Of a stretch of DNA of 64,000 nt, positions 16,268-24,825 are shown one piece after another. Position numbers and translations under genes: made by a program. This DNA is from an uncultured cyanobacterium (GTDB taxonomy: Bacteria > Cyanobacteriota > Cyanobacteriia > PCC-6307 > Cyanobiaceae). Within the stretch, counting starts at the first letter, position 1, and the number at the start of each line of letters is the position of its first letter. Location: NCBI GenBank assembly GCA_903917565.1, contig CAIXBB010000018.1, positions 1 to 64,000 of the forward strand. The letters run 5' to 3'. The notes under the pieces were generated by a model. It saw only the letters and a program-made list of their open reading frames with translations. It had not been told where the DNA came from and did no database searches.

Positions 16268-17182
16268 GTGCTGCGGTTCCTGCTCGAACTGGTTCCGGCC
16301 CTGGGGATCGGACTCCTGCTGGGGGTGAGGTTCCCCGGGCTGCCCGGAAGGCTGGCCCCGCCGTTGATCAACTGGGGCATACCCATCGGGCTGGTGGCCC
16401 TGCTGCTGCGCGCGGGCTTCCAGACCAACCTGCTCACAGCGGCGCTGATGGCCGCCGCCGCCTCGGGTCTGGGGCTGCTGCTGCTGCGCCTGCCGGCCCT
16501 GGGCCGCTGGATCCCCGGCGGCAGCCTGCAGTTGGGCTGCATCGTTGGCAACACCGGCTACTGGGGGCTTCCGGTGGCCCTGGCCCTGCTCCCCTCTGGC
16601 GCCATCGGCTTCACGATCGCCTTCGATCTGATGGCCACCCTGATCACCTGGAGCCTCGGCCCGCTGCTGGTGAACCGACGCGCCGGCAACGTCCGCCGTC
16701 AGCTGCGGGTCCTGACCACCAGCCCGGCCATCCGAGGTCTGGTGCTCGCCTTGCTCGTGCACCAGACCCCCTGGAGCGCCACGCTGGCCCAATGGCTGTG
16801 GTGGCCGGCACGCCTGGTGATCCTGGTGGCCCTGGCCATGGTGGGAATGCGGCTGGGCCTGATGCTGCGGCGACGCCTTCCCAGCCCTGTCAGGGCACCG
16901 GGGCTGGGGGCGGCCCTGGTGGGGAAGCTGGTGGCGTTGCCGCTGGCCATGCTGCTGCTGGCCAGCCTGCTGGGATTGCCCACCCTGCTTCGGGATGCGG
17001 TGGTGCTGCAGGCGGCGGCACCCACGGCCATCTCGGTGCTGCTGCTCACTGAAGCGGCCACAGCCGGGCAGCAGGAGGAGGCGGCGGAAGCGGTGGCGGG
17101 GCTGGTGCTCTGGAGCACGGCCCTGGCCCTGGTCTCGGTTCCGCTGTGGTGGTGGCTGCTGAGCGGTCCGCTGGGGAGCTAG
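16268..17182 (+). CDS. AEC (auxin efflux carrier) family transporter
   Basis: The 304-aa integral membrane protein has about ten hydrophobic segments in two repeats. It shows the AEC-type motif GNTGYWGLPVALALL in the fourth helix region and the matching LLRDAVVLQAAAPTAI near residue 235. The family exports organic anions or auxin-like acids by secondary transport. The substrate here is unknown. Translation starts at GTG 16268; there is no ATG near the start of the first helix. Confidence 0.85.
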   Translation: MLRFLLELVPALGIGLLLGVRFPGLPGRLAPPLINWGIPIGLVALLLRAGFQTNLLTAALMAAAASGLGLLLLRLPALGRWIPGGSLQLGCIVGNTGYWGLPVALALLPSGAIGFTIAFDLMATLITWSLGPLLVNRRAGNVRRQLRVLTTSPAIRGLVLALLVHQTPWSATLAQWLWWPARLVILVALAMVGMRLGLMLRRRLPSPVRAPGLGAALVGKLVALPLAMLLLASLLGLPTLLRDAVVLQAAAPTAISVLLLTEAATAGQQEEAAEAVAGLVLWSTALALVSVPLWWWLLSGPLGS

Positions 17183-17219
17183 GACAGGACAGGAACGCGC
17201 TTCCCACCCGTCGGCGGCC

Positions 17220-17801
17220 ATGGCTGGATCTCTCGCCAAGAGGCTCGACCGCAGCCTGTCCCGGCTCAAGGGCGTGGCCGTGCTGCCCCTCCTGATCCTG
17301 GTGGTGCCCTGGGTTCAGGAGACCGTCGACCAGCTGGTCTTCGGGGGGCGCTGGAACCTGCCGATGGTGCCAGGGGGCTCCTTCCTCGGGGTGCTCACCG
17401 CCCCCTTCAGCCACGGAGGCTTCGGGCACCTGATCAGCAACAGCCTCTGGTTTCTGCCCCTGTCCTGGCTGGTGCTGGCCAAGAGCCGGGGCGACTACCT
17501 GGCCGTGTGGCTCGGTGTTTATGCCACGGCCATTCCTGTCTGGCTGTTCTGGAACCAGGCCAGTCACGGCCTGTCCGGGGTGATCTACGGACTGCTGGGC
17601 TACCTTCTGCTGATCGGCTGGCTGGAGCGCCGTCCCCTCTCGATCCTGTTGTCTTTGACAGCCCTGTTCGCCTACGGAGGGGCCCTTCCCAGCCTGCTGC
17701 CCTTCCTGAGTCCCCCGGGGGTGAGCTGGATCGGCCATGCCTCCGGTTTCGCCGGTGGTGTTCTGGCGGCTCTGGCGATCCACCGCGACGGGGGGACCTA
17801 G
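17220..17801 (+). CDS. Rhomboid-family intramembrane serine protease
   Basis: The 193-aa protein has six hydrophobic segments and the rhomboid catalytic pattern: Ser in SHGLSGVIYGLLGY (GxSG, about residue 121) and His in SWIGHASGFAGG (about residue 178). The FSHGGFGHLISNSLWF block matches the family HxxxHxxxN motif. It would cleave membrane proteins within the lipid bilayer. The next gene, also an intramembrane protease fusion, begins only 7 bases downstream, so the two are probably made together. Confidence 0.92.
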   Translation: MAGSLAKRLDRSLSRLKGVAVLPLLILVVPWVQETVDQLVFGGRWNLPMVPGGSFLGVLTAPFSHGGFGHLISNSLWFLPLSWLVLAKSRGDYLAVWLGVYATAIPVWLFWNQASHGLSGVIYGLLGYLLLIGWLERRPLSILLSLTALFAYGGALPSLLPFLSPPGVSWIGHASGFAGGVLAALAIHRDGGT

Positions 17802-17808
17802 GGACCCG

Positions 17809-20193
17809 ATGCGCCAGCCACCGTCAGAGCCGATGCGGCGTCCCCTCCGGCGCCGTCACTGGCTTGCCCTCCTGCTGGCCCTCAGCCTCTCGGCGCTGCT
17901 GCTCCTGCCCCTGTCCCGCTCAGCCCTGGCCCAGCCGGACCCCAGACCACCCACCAGCTATGACCTGGCCTGGCAGGCCCCCTTCAACCGGCCGGAGAAC
18001 TATCCCGTGGGGCGGCGGCCGGATCCGGCCCTCTACCGGCCCCATGGCGAGTGGTTCGGACGGCTGATCCTTCCGGCAGCGGCGGAGATGGCCCCGGGCG
18101 ACGGCGACTGGGTGTGGCTGGAGGTGGAACAGGCCCCGGCCAGCCAGGAAGACCTGATCGGGCGGCGTCTGCGCCTGGGCTGGCAGGAGGAGACAAGGCT
18201 CCGCGCCCTCGTGGAGAAAGTGAGAACGCCGGTGCGACTAGGGGCCGAGGCCCGCCTGGCGGCCGAGCAGGGCAATGTGGTGCCCACCCGCCTCGACGGT
18301 CGCGATGACGTGGGGCCGCTGCAGACCCTGGCCGGGGCCCATCCCCATGACGACATCACCGTGGCGCTCGAAGAGGTGCGACGTGAGCAAGACGATGGGG
18401 AACCCGTGCTGCGCATCGGCCGTCCGCCGCTGCAGAGCACCGGCCGCTGGGTGGCTCTGGTGCGGCTGCTCTCGAGCGATCCTTCGGATCCGGAACGCTT
18501 CCGGGTGCAGCATTACGACCGACGCCAGGGGGGCTTCAGCGGCGCGATCGAGACGGTGAGGCTGCCCCGCCAGCCTCATGATCGCCACGGCCGGCGCTTC
18601 TTCAGTCCGGAGGGAATGGTGGCGACGCCAGCGGGGAGGGATGGCTGGTACCTCTATGGCGCCCCGGATAGCGACGGGACCTTCACCGCCCAGGCCCTGG
18701 AGCCCCGCCTGCTCACCTCGCTGGCGAGCGACCGGCTGCTGCGGGGCACCACCGCCGGGTTGAACGAAATCAACCGGGTCAACTGGAGCGACGGCCAGAC
18801 CCGGCGCGGACACTTCAGCCGGGTGGGTCTGGTTCCCGACGGCGCGGCTGTCCCATGGCAGCCCGGCGATCGCTCCCTGTTGATCCACAGCTTCGGCGGC
18901 ATCGGTGGCACCGACGGGGAGGCGATCAGCGGCTTCACGGTCACGGGCCATTTCGCCTTCGGCGCCGCCCAGGTGGTGATTGATCCCTTCACGGGGCAGC
19001 CCCGCTTCGATTTGCGCTACCACCAGATCTACGCCAACAACCCCAACGGCATCGTCTCCGGCAGCCAGGACTGGAGCGCCTACACCGGCAACCTGCAGCG
19101 GGGCTGGCTGGGCACTCGGCCGATTTCCGATGTGCTGGTGCGCACCGACCCCTTACTGCTGGAGGAACTGGCGATCCAGGCGGAGGTGCTGATGGCCCGC
19201 TACCGCAGCGGCGACGGCGGCGGAGTGTCCCTTGTCAGCCCAGCCATCTCCTGCGTGCAGGATTCCAGCCAGGCCCTCTGGATCGCCATCGACCAGCTGC
19301 GTCGCCGTCGCCGGGAGCTGGACGGCAGCGAGCTTCCCCGGCTGGCCTCCCTGGCCCGGTCCCTCGATGCCCTGCTGACCCCCTTCGGCATGGTTCGCAA
19401 CGACTGGCGCCACAACGCCTCCCTGATGGACATCCATGGCAATGGCCCGGACCGGTTCAAGGCCAGCCCAAGCCTCTGGGATGGGCTGCTCAGCTGGCGC
19501 TCCATGCTGCCCCGCCGGGCCCACGACGAGATCGCCGGGGTGTTCCTCCGCCACGGTGACCCCCTGCATCTGGTGCGTACCAACCAACTTCCAGGAGCTG
19601 AGCGGCGCCTGGCGCCCCTGGCGCCGACGCAGCTGCTGGGCCAGCTGCCGCTGGTGGGGGTGGCCCTGCCCCGCCTGATGGATGCCTTCTTCACACCGCT
19701 CAACGGCCGTGGGCTGGCCCTGGGTGCCCTGCTGCTGGGGGGCTACGCCGCCGTGGCCCTGGCGCTGGGGCGCAACACAGGCTTCCTGCCGGCGCAGCGG
19801 ACAAGGGTGCGGCCCCTGGTGGTGGTGCGCCAGGCGGTGGTCCTGTTCCTGACCCCCTCCCTGATCGAAGAAGCTCTGTTCCGGGCGGCCCTGCTGCCCC
19901 ACCCGCTCGAAGGATTGAACGGGTGGGACAACGCCGCCTGGGGGGCCCTGAGCGTGGGGCTCTTCGTGGCCTGGCACCCGCTGGCCGGCCGGCTCTGGTA
20001 TCCCCAGGGGCGGCGCCTGTTCGACGACGGTCGTTTCCTGCTCCTGGCCAGTCTGCTGGGGGTGGTCTGCGTGATCGCTTACCAGGCCACCGGCTCCATC
20101 TGGCCGCCGGTGCTGATCCACTGGCTGGTGGTGCTGATCTGGCTGGAACTCCTGGGGGGCCGCTGGCGGCTTGGCCAGGACGTTCAGGGATAG
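17809..20193 (+). CDS. Large membrane protein with C-terminal CPBP (CAAX-protease/Abi) domain
   Basis: The 794-aa protein has a signal anchor (WLALLLALSLSALLLLPLS). A large, mostly soluble region of about 580 residues is predicted to be outside the cytoplasm, and I do not recognise it. A C-terminal multi-helix CPBP domain follows. The CPBP catalytic elements are present: E687-E688 with R692 in EEALFR, F719 and H723 in FVAWH, and H771 in LIHWLVV. CPBP enzymes are intramembrane metallo- or glutamyl-type proteases. A CPBP domain is usually about 200-300 residues on its own, so the N-terminal fusion is unusual. ATG 17833 is an alternative start. It overlaps the convergent ppk2 gene by 10 bases. 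Confidence 0.85.
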   Translation: MRQPPSEPMRRPLRRRHWLALLLALSLSALLLLPLSRSALAQPDPRPPTSYDLAWQAPFNRPENYPVGRRPDPALYRPHGEWFGRLILPAAAEMAPGDGDWVWLEVEQAPASQEDLIGRRLRLGWQEETRLRALVEKVRTPVRLGAEARLAAEQGNVVPTRLDGRDDVGPLQTLAGAHPHDDITVALEEVRREQDDGEPVLRIGRPPLQSTGRWVALVRLLSSDPSDPERFRVQHYDRRQGGFSGAIETVRLPRQPHDRHGRRFFSPEGMVATPAGRDGWYLYGAPDSDGTFTAQALEPRLLTSLASDRLLRGTTAGLNEINRVNWSDGQTRRGHFSRVGLVPDGAAVPWQPGDRSLLIHSFGGIGGTDGEAISGFTVTGHFAFGAAQVVIDPFTGQPRFDLRYHQIYANNPNGIVSGSQDWSAYTGNLQRGWLGTRPISDVLVRTDPLLLEELAIQAEVLMARYRSGDGGGVSLVSPAISCVQDSSQALWIAIDQLRRRRRELDGSELPRLASLARSLDALLTPFGMVRNDWRHNASLMDIHGNGPDRFKASPSLWDGLLSWRSMLPRRAHDEIAGVFLRHGDPLHLVRTNQLPGAERRLAPLAPTQLLGQLPLVGVALPRLMDAFFTPLNGRGLALGALLLGGYAAVALALGRNTGFLPAQRTRVRPLVVVRQAVVLFLTPSLIEEALFRAALLPHPLEGLNGWDNAAWGALSVGLFVAWHPLAGRLWYPQGRRLFDDGRFLLLASLLGVVCVIAYQATGSIWPPVLIHWLVVLIWLELLGGRWRLGQDVQG

Positions 20194-21140
20194 GCGTTGG
20201 GGACGAAGAACTGCTCGTTCATGGGGGGGCGCTGGTAGTCGCCACCGCTCTTGCGCGGGGGCAATTCGATGGCGGCCGGGGTCATGTCCTCGTAGGGCAC
20301 CTTGCTGAGCAGGTGACGGATGCAGTTGAGCCTGGCCCGTCGCTTGTCATTGGCCTCCACGGTGAACCAGGGGGCCTCGGGAATGTTGGTGTGGGCGAAC
20401 ATCTCATCCTTGGCCCGGGAGAACTCCACCCAGCGATCGCGGGATTCCAGGTCCATCGGGCTGAGCTTCCAGCGCCGGGCCGGATCCTCGAGGCGGGAGC
20501 GGAAACGGATCTCCTGCTCGTCGTCGCTGACGGAGAACCAGTACTTGAGCAGGGTGATGCCGCTGCGCACGAGCATGCGCTCGAACTCCGGGCAGGACAA
20601 CATGAACTCATCCACCTGCTCCGGCGCGCAGAACCCCATCACCTTCTCGACGCCGGCCCGGTTGTACCAGCTGCGGTCGAACAGAACGATCTCCCCGGAC
20701 GAAGGGAAATTCTCGACATAGCGCTGGAAGTACCACTGGGTCTTCTGCTGGTCGGAGGGCGTGCCCAAGGCCACCACGTTGCAGCCACGGGGGTTGAGGG
20801 GCTCGGTGATGCGCTTGATGGTGCCGCCCTTGCCGGCGGCATCCCGGCCTTCGAACAGCAGGATCATGCGGTAGCCCACATGCTTCACCCAGTACTGCAT
20901 CTTCACCAGCTCCACCTGCAGCCGGGCCAGTTCCTTCTCATAGAACTTGCGGTCCAGCTTGGGGGGGCGTCCTTCCGAATGGCCGGAGAGGTCGTCGAAG
21001 ATGGGAGAGGGCCTGTAGAGATCAGAGTCGCTGACACTGCCAGAGCCGTTGCCCGACTTCTTGCCTGACTTGTCCTTGCTGGTCGGGGCTCTGTTCTTGT
21101 CAGCCTTGACCTTGGCACCGCTTTTGTCCTTCTTACCCAT
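20184..21140 (-). CDS. ppk2: Polyphosphate kinase 2 (PPK2 family)
   Basis: The 318-aa enzyme transfers phosphate between polyphosphate and nucleotides, usually favouring NDP phosphorylation. It has a Walker A loop EGRDAAGKGG, the LNPRGCNVVALGTPS lid region, Walker B VLFDRSWYNRAG and the ARRWKLSPMDLES segment conserved in class I PPK2. The first 45 residues are Lys/Ser/Gly-rich and probably disordered, an extension not needed for catalysis. The gene likely helps use polyphosphate stores for GTP/ATP supply. Confidence 0.93.
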   Translation of the reverse strand: MGKKDKSGAKVKADKNRAPTSKDKSGKKSGNGSGSVSDSDLYRPSPIFDDLSGHSEGRPPKLDRKFYEKELARLQVELVKMQYWVKHVGYRMILLFEGRDAAGKGGTIKRITEPLNPRGCNVVALGTPSDQQKTQWYFQRYVENFPSSGEIVLFDRSWYNRAGVEKVMGFCAPEQVDEFMLSCPEFERMLVRSGITLLKYWFSVSDDEQEIRFRSRLEDPARRWKLSPMDLESRDRWVEFSRAKDEMFAHTNIPEAPWFTVEANDKRRARLNCIRHLLSKVPYEDMTPAAIELPPRKSGGDYQRPPMNEQFFVPNAYP

Positions 21141-21287
21141 GCCGCTGAGGGAGGTTCAGTTACTGATGGAATAGACCATCCTCTGCCCTGCAGCGGCAAC
21201 AACGGTCACCCGGAGACAAAGAACGGGGGGTTTCTTCAGAAAGCGCCTGCAGAAGCCGCGGTTGCAGCTGCCGAACCGCCCCAGGCT

Positions 21288-21446
21288 TCAGGTGGGCAGA
21301 TCTGAAGACTGGACCCACTGAGCGATCAACTGCTCCTGTCGGACCAGCCTGTAGCGATTCCTCTCGCAGGGGTGGTGCCGGTACTGCTCCCTGAGGCTCT
21401 CAAGCCTGGAGACCAGGGAGTGGTAGACGGGATGGTTTTTATTCAT
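21288..21446 (-). CDS. 52-aa protein, paralogue A of a tandem pair
   Basis: This short ORF encodes 52 residues starting MNKNHPVYHSLVSRLESL and containing RNRYRLVRQEQLIAQWVQ. The next minus-strand ORF at 21556-21714 encodes a protein of exactly the same length with the same framework (MN-x2-HPV near the start, then NRYR-V-VRQEQLIAQW). Equal length and conserved positions with divergent third bases show that both are real genes. The fold is probably a helical hairpin. The function is unknown, and no signal or membrane segment is present. Confidence 0.7.
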   Translation of the reverse strand: MNKNHPVYHSLVSRLESLREQYRHHPCERNRYRLVRQEQLIAQWVQSSDLPT

Positions 21447-21555
21447 GACCTCGGACGAGAGTCAACAACAGCTTAATGAAAAGTCAAAAAACCAGTGGTT
21501 TTGACAGGATCTCAACGCCTCCCGTCTCAAGACGTCTCTGAGCGCCTGGGTCCGC

Positions 21556-21714
21556 TCAGACGGCAAAGCTGAAGCCGGGGGCCCACTGGGCGATGAGCTG
21601 CTCCTGCCGGACGACCCGGTAGCGGTTCAGCTCGTTGGGAAGATCGCTGTATTGCTCGTTAAGGGAACGCAGCTGCTGCAGCAGCGCGTTCATCACGGGA
21701 TGGTCTTCGTTCAT
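21556..21714 (-). CDS. 52-aa protein, paralogue B of a tandem pair
   Basis: It encodes 52 residues, beginning MNEDHPVMNALLQQLRSL and containing LNRYRVVRQEQLIAQW. It is the upstream partner of the copy at 21288-21446, separated by 109 bases. The two share the HPV start, a variable amphipathic helix and the VRQEQLIAQW helix, while their last residues differ (APGFSFAV against VQSSDLPT). This looks like an old tandem duplication. I do not recognise the family. Confidence 0.7.
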   Translation of the reverse strand: MNEDHPVMNALLQQLRSLNEQYSDLPNELNRYRVVRQEQLIAQWAPGFSFAV

Positions 21715-21997
21715 GCCTGGCATTCAGCTGGTGCCAAAACCTTAACTGAATCGAAAGGGGTGCAGCACGAACGCTGCGTTCGGGTCAGCGAACCCCCATG
21801 GCGATACCCGAGCCGCGCCGTCGATGGCGTTCTGCTGTCGATGGAGAACCGCCGCCTGGCTCCAGGCGGTGCTCAAAGGCATGCGCTGCGGCAGGGTGCG
21901 GCTCTGAACTGGATTGTCCCCGTTTGGGGGGCGCGCGATGGCCTGCCATGGACCACAGTGGAAGCATCTCTGCGGGGCCTGCCCCGAAGGATGGCCG

Positions 21998-22276
21998 ATG
22001 AGCGCCCGATCGCTTCCAGCGTCCCTGCCGAAGGCCACGATTCCGAAAGTCACCATTGGTGAGCTGGAGGCCAATTACTCGATGTACTGCAAGGCCCTGC
22101 GACTGCTGGTCCGGGAAGGGCGAACCCTGAAGAAGATCCAGCGCACGGTCTGCTGGCACCGGCTTGAGCAACTCCACCAGTGCCTCCCGAGCCAGTACAA
22201 GGACCCCGACTACCTCTTTCTGCTGTTGCGCCGCGAAACCAACCGCAAGGCCGCGGGTCTCCCCTGCCCCACCTGA
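21998..22276 (+). CDS. Small conserved protein, paralogue of the 43057 gene
   Basis: The 92-aa soluble protein has a conserved core ELEANYSMYCKALRLLVREG, then KIQRTVCWHRLEQLHQCLP. The gene at 43057-43323 has the same core (YGSYCRAMGMLVREGKSL, TVCWQQLARLHDC), with about half of positions identical by eye and two shared cysteines. It probably forms a small helical bundle. Nothing in the sequence shows a function. The gene sits immediately upstream of the guanidine riboswitch, and its paralogue follows glnN, so both copies neighbour nitrogen genes. ATG 21998 fits the conserved region better than the longer open frame. Confidence 0.7.
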   Translation: MSARSLPASLPKATIPKVTIGELEANYSMYCKALRLLVREGRTLKKIQRTVCWHRLEQLHQCLPSQYKDPDYLFLLLRRETNRKAAGLPCPT

Positions 22277-22349
22277 GCCGACCGGAGAGATCCGGTAGCA
22301 ACCGCCACAACGGTCAGGCCCAAGGGCCTTCAGCATGCCTGGGCGGAAA

Positions 22350-22490
22350 ATGCTTCTAGGGTTCCGGTCTTTCACTGCTGGTTCCGCCGGCAATGGAATC
22401 GACGCCTGGTCCGAGAGAAGCTCATTCACCATTCCGGAGCCCTCAGGTCCCCGGCGGTGAGTGGCACGGAGGGACAAAAGCCCGGGAGAC
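22350..22490 (+). promoter_or_regulatory. Guanidine-I (ykkC) riboswitch
   Basis: The segment contains, in order and spacing, the conserved blocks of the ykkC class I guanidine aptamer. They are CTAGGGTTCCGG at 22356-22367, CTGGTCCGAGAGAAG at 22406-22420, and CACGGAGGGACAAAAGCCCG at 22465-22484 followed by GGAGA. These blocks match the ykkC RNA of Bacillus almost base for base. It ends 31 bases before the start codon of the guanidine hydrolase gene. Known members of this class bind guanidinium and turn on export or degradation genes. After the aptamer, AGACC (22486-22490) can pair with GGTCT (22515-22519), which overlaps the AGAGG ribosome-binding site. This suggests translational control, which is inference. 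Confidence 0.93.
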
Positions 22491-22520
22491 CGCCCCATTC
22501 CCACCGTGCCCAGAGGTCTG

Positions 22521-23726
22521 ATGAACGAACCGTCCAGCGGCAGTGCGGCCGATGTCTTTGATCGGGGTGTCCACCCGCCAGGCAGCGAAGGCACCCGCGC
22601 CCTGGAGAAGGAAGCCGCCCTGCCCCTGACGGGCTGGCAGCAAGAGGTCGATCAGGGCCTTCGCTATGGACTTGAGGCGGCCAGCAGCATCGTCGATCGG
22701 CGCATCTCCACCTTCTCCCGTGGCGAGCTGCCCCACTACGCCGGCATCAACACCTTCATGAAGGCTCCCTACCTGGAGGATGTGAACCGGGTCGGGGAAT
22801 TCGACGTGGCGGTGGTGGGCGTTCCCCACGACAGCGGCACCACCTATCGCCCCGGCACCCGCTTCGGCCCCCAGGGCATCCGGCGCATCTCGGCCCTGTA
22901 CACCCCCTACAACTACGAGATGGGGGTTGACCTGCGGGAGCAGATCACCCTCTGCGACGTGGGCGACATCTTCACCATCCCCGCCAACAACGAAAAGAGC
23001 TTCGATCAGATCTCCAAGGGCATCGCCCACGTCTTTGCCAGCGGCGCCTTCCCGATCATCCTGGGCGGCGACCACTCGATCGGCTTCCCCACCCTCCGGG
23101 GCGTCTGCCGCCACCTCGGCGACAAGAAGGTGGGGATCATCCACTTCGATCGCCACGTCGACACCCAGGAGACCGACCTCGACGAACGCATGCACACCAC
23201 CCCGTGGTTCCATGCGACCAACATGGCCAACGCCCCGGCCCAGAACCTGGTGCAACTGGGCATCGGCGGCTGGCAGGTGCCCAGGGAAGGGGTGAAGGTC
23301 TGCCGCGAGCGGGGCACCAACGTGCTCACCGTCACCGACATCTGCGACATGGGCCTGGAAGCGGCGGCGACATTCGCCATCGAACGGGCCACCGACGGCA
23401 CCGACTGCGTCTACATCTCCTTCGACATCGACTGCATCGATGCCGGCTTCGTGCCGGGCACCGGCTGGCCCGAACCCGGCGGGCTGTTGCCGCGGGAAGC
23501 CCTCAAGCTGCTGGAGCTGATCGTGCGCAACGTTCCGGTCTGCGGCCTCGAGGTGGTGGAGGTCTCCCCCCCCTACGACGTCAGCGACATGACCTCCCTG
23601 ATGGCCACCCGGGTCATCTGCGACACCATGGCCCACCTGGTGGTGAGCGGCCAGCTGCCCCGCAAGGCAGTACCCGCCTGGCTGCACAGCGACGGCAACA
23701 TGCAGGTCGATCGCGCCTGGAGGTAG
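22521..23726 (+). CDS. gdmH: Ni-dependent guanidine hydrolase (GdmH/Sll1077 type ureohydrolase)
   Basis: The 401-aa enzyme belongs to the arginase/agmatinase superfamily. It hydrolyses guanidine to urea and ammonia, as shown for Synechocystis Sll1077. Metal ligands are H185 in GGDHSIGFP, D210, H212 and D214 in HFDRHVDTQ, and D302 and D304 in SFDIDCIDAGF. The DRHVD form and the long N-terminal region (about 100 residues before the core) separate GdmH from ordinary agmatinases. The riboswitch directly upstream and the HypA/HypB genes directly downstream strongly support the guanidine role. The start at ATG 22521 avoids overlap with the aptamer; the AGAGG at 22512-22516 serves as ribosome-binding site. 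Confidence 0.93.
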   Translation: MNEPSSGSAADVFDRGVHPPGSEGTRALEKEAALPLTGWQQEVDQGLRYGLEAASSIVDRRISTFSRGELPHYAGINTFMKAPYLEDVNRVGEFDVAVVGVPHDSGTTYRPGTRFGPQGIRRISALYTPYNYEMGVDLREQITLCDVGDIFTIPANNEKSFDQISKGIAHVFASGAFPIILGGDHSIGFPTLRGVCRHLGDKKVGIIHFDRHVDTQETDLDERMHTTPWFHATNMANAPAQNLVQLGIGGWQVPREGVKVCRERGTNVLTVTDICDMGLEAAATFAIERATDGTDCVYISFDIDCIDAGFVPGTGWPEPGGLLPREALKLLELIVRNVPVCGLEVVEVSPPYDVSDMTSLMATRVICDTMAHLVVSGQLPRKAVPAWLHSDGNMQVDRAWR

Positions 23727-23730
23727 GGGC

Positions 23731-24117
23731 GTGCACGAAGTCGACATGACCCGTTGCCTGCTCCTCTCCATGCACGAGTGGAAGCAGCAGCACGCCCCCC
23801 GGGTGCCCCGGGTGGATCGGGTCCACCTTCAGGTGGGCAGCTTCACCTGCGTCGAGCCCGACCAGCTGGTGGTCACCTGGTCCGATGCCGTGAAGGACAG
23901 CTGGCTCGACGGGTCCGAACTGGTGATCGAGTCGGTGCTCCTGGTGGGCCGCTGCGTCCGTTGCCAGGCCACCTACAGCCCCGATCCGGCCGACGGCTTC
24001 CGCTCCCCGTGCTGCCAGCACCCCATGGAGGAGATCGTCAGCGGCCGCGAGCTCCGGATCCGCTCCGTCGCCTACGCCTTTGAAACTGCCGCCCCCTGTC
24101 CCACCCCCACCTGCTGA
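23731..24117 (+). CDS. hypA: HypA-like nickel chaperone for guanidine hydrolase
   Basis: The 128-aa protein starts with the nickel-binding MHE (from GTG 23731) and continues TRCLLLSMHEWKQ. Near residues 75-105 it has a zinc site: CVRC, then a second pair written SPCCQHP, where most HypA have CPxC. SGRELRIRSV closes the domain as in HypA. In hydrogenase systems HypA delivers nickel; here its place 4 bases after gdmH fits the accessory role described for the Synechocystis GdmH homologues. No hydrogenase genes are nearby. Confidence 0.9.
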   Translation: MHEVDMTRCLLLSMHEWKQQHAPRVPRVDRVHLQVGSFTCVEPDQLVVTWSDAVKDSWLDGSELVIESVLLVGRCVRCQATYSPDPADGFRSPCCQHPMEEIVSGRELRIRSVAYAFETAAPCPTPTC

Positions 24118-24123
24118 CCCGCC

Positions 24124-24825
24124 ATGCACATGCCCCTCGAAGACACCCTCGGCCTCAACCTGCTGGCGGCCAACCAGCACCGGGCCGACCACAACCGTGC
24201 CCACTTCGACGCCTGGAACCTGCTCTGCCTCAACGTGATGAGCAGCCCCGGTGCCGGCAAGACCACCCTGCTGGAGCGCAGCCTCGCTGCCCTCTCCGGC
24301 CGCTGGGCCATGGCCGTGCTCGAAGGCGACATGACCACCCTGCTCGATGCCGAGCGGCTGGAGGCCGTGGGGATTCCGGTGGTGCCGATCACCACCGGCC
24401 GCGCCTGCCACCTCGATGCCGCCATGGTGAGCGGTGGACTGAAACTCCTGCAGCAGCGTCTGGATCCGGCCGGACTGGATGTGCTCTGGGTGGAGAACGT
24501 GGGCAACCTGGTCTGCCCCGCCGAATTCGCCATCGGTGAACATCGCAAGGTGGCGCTCCTGAGCGTCACCGAAGGCGACGACAAGCCGCTCAAGTACCCG
24601 GTCATGTTCCGGGAAGCCGACTGCGTGCTGATCACCAAGGTGGATCTGCTGCCCCACCTGCCGGTGGATGTGGAGCGGATTGAAGCCCACATCCGCCAGG
24701 TGAACCCCCGTACCGCCGTGTTTCGCCTCTCCGCCAGCAGCGGGGCGGGCTTCGACCCCTGGCACGACTGGCTCGGCGCCCAGCTCAAGGCCGTCCAGAC
24801 CACCCCCGCCCTGATCCACGCCTGA
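24124..24825 (+). CDS. hypB: HypB-like GTPase for nickel insertion
   Basis: The 233-aa SIMIBI-class GTPase has a P-loop [12 protein letters not shown], the switch regions EGDMTT and [16 protein letters not shown] with the metal-binding Cys, the [15 protein letters not shown] block and the base-recognition motif TKVDLL. The N-terminal CxxCGC nickel motif and His-rich stretch of some HypB are absent. The gene starts 6 bases after hypA and its stop overlaps the next ATG (TGATG). With HypA it should load Ni into GdmH. Confidence 0.93.
   Translation: MHMPLEDTLGLNLLAANQHRADHNRAHFDAWNLLCLNVMSSPGAGKTTLLERSLAALSGRWAMAVLEGDMTTLLDAERLEAVGIPVVPITTGRACHLDAAMVSGGLKLLQQRLDPAGLDVLWVENVGNLVCPAEFAIGEHRKVALLSVTEGDDKPLKYPVMFREADCVLITKVDLLPHLPVDVERIEAHIRQVNPRTAVFRLSASSGAGFDPWHDWLGAQLKAVQTTPALIHA

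Noticed and set aside
22461-22520. Upstream extension of gdmH to GTG 22461
   Set aside because: This would place the start codon inside the guanidine riboswitch aptamer; ATG 22521 has a ribosome-binding site and fits the family.
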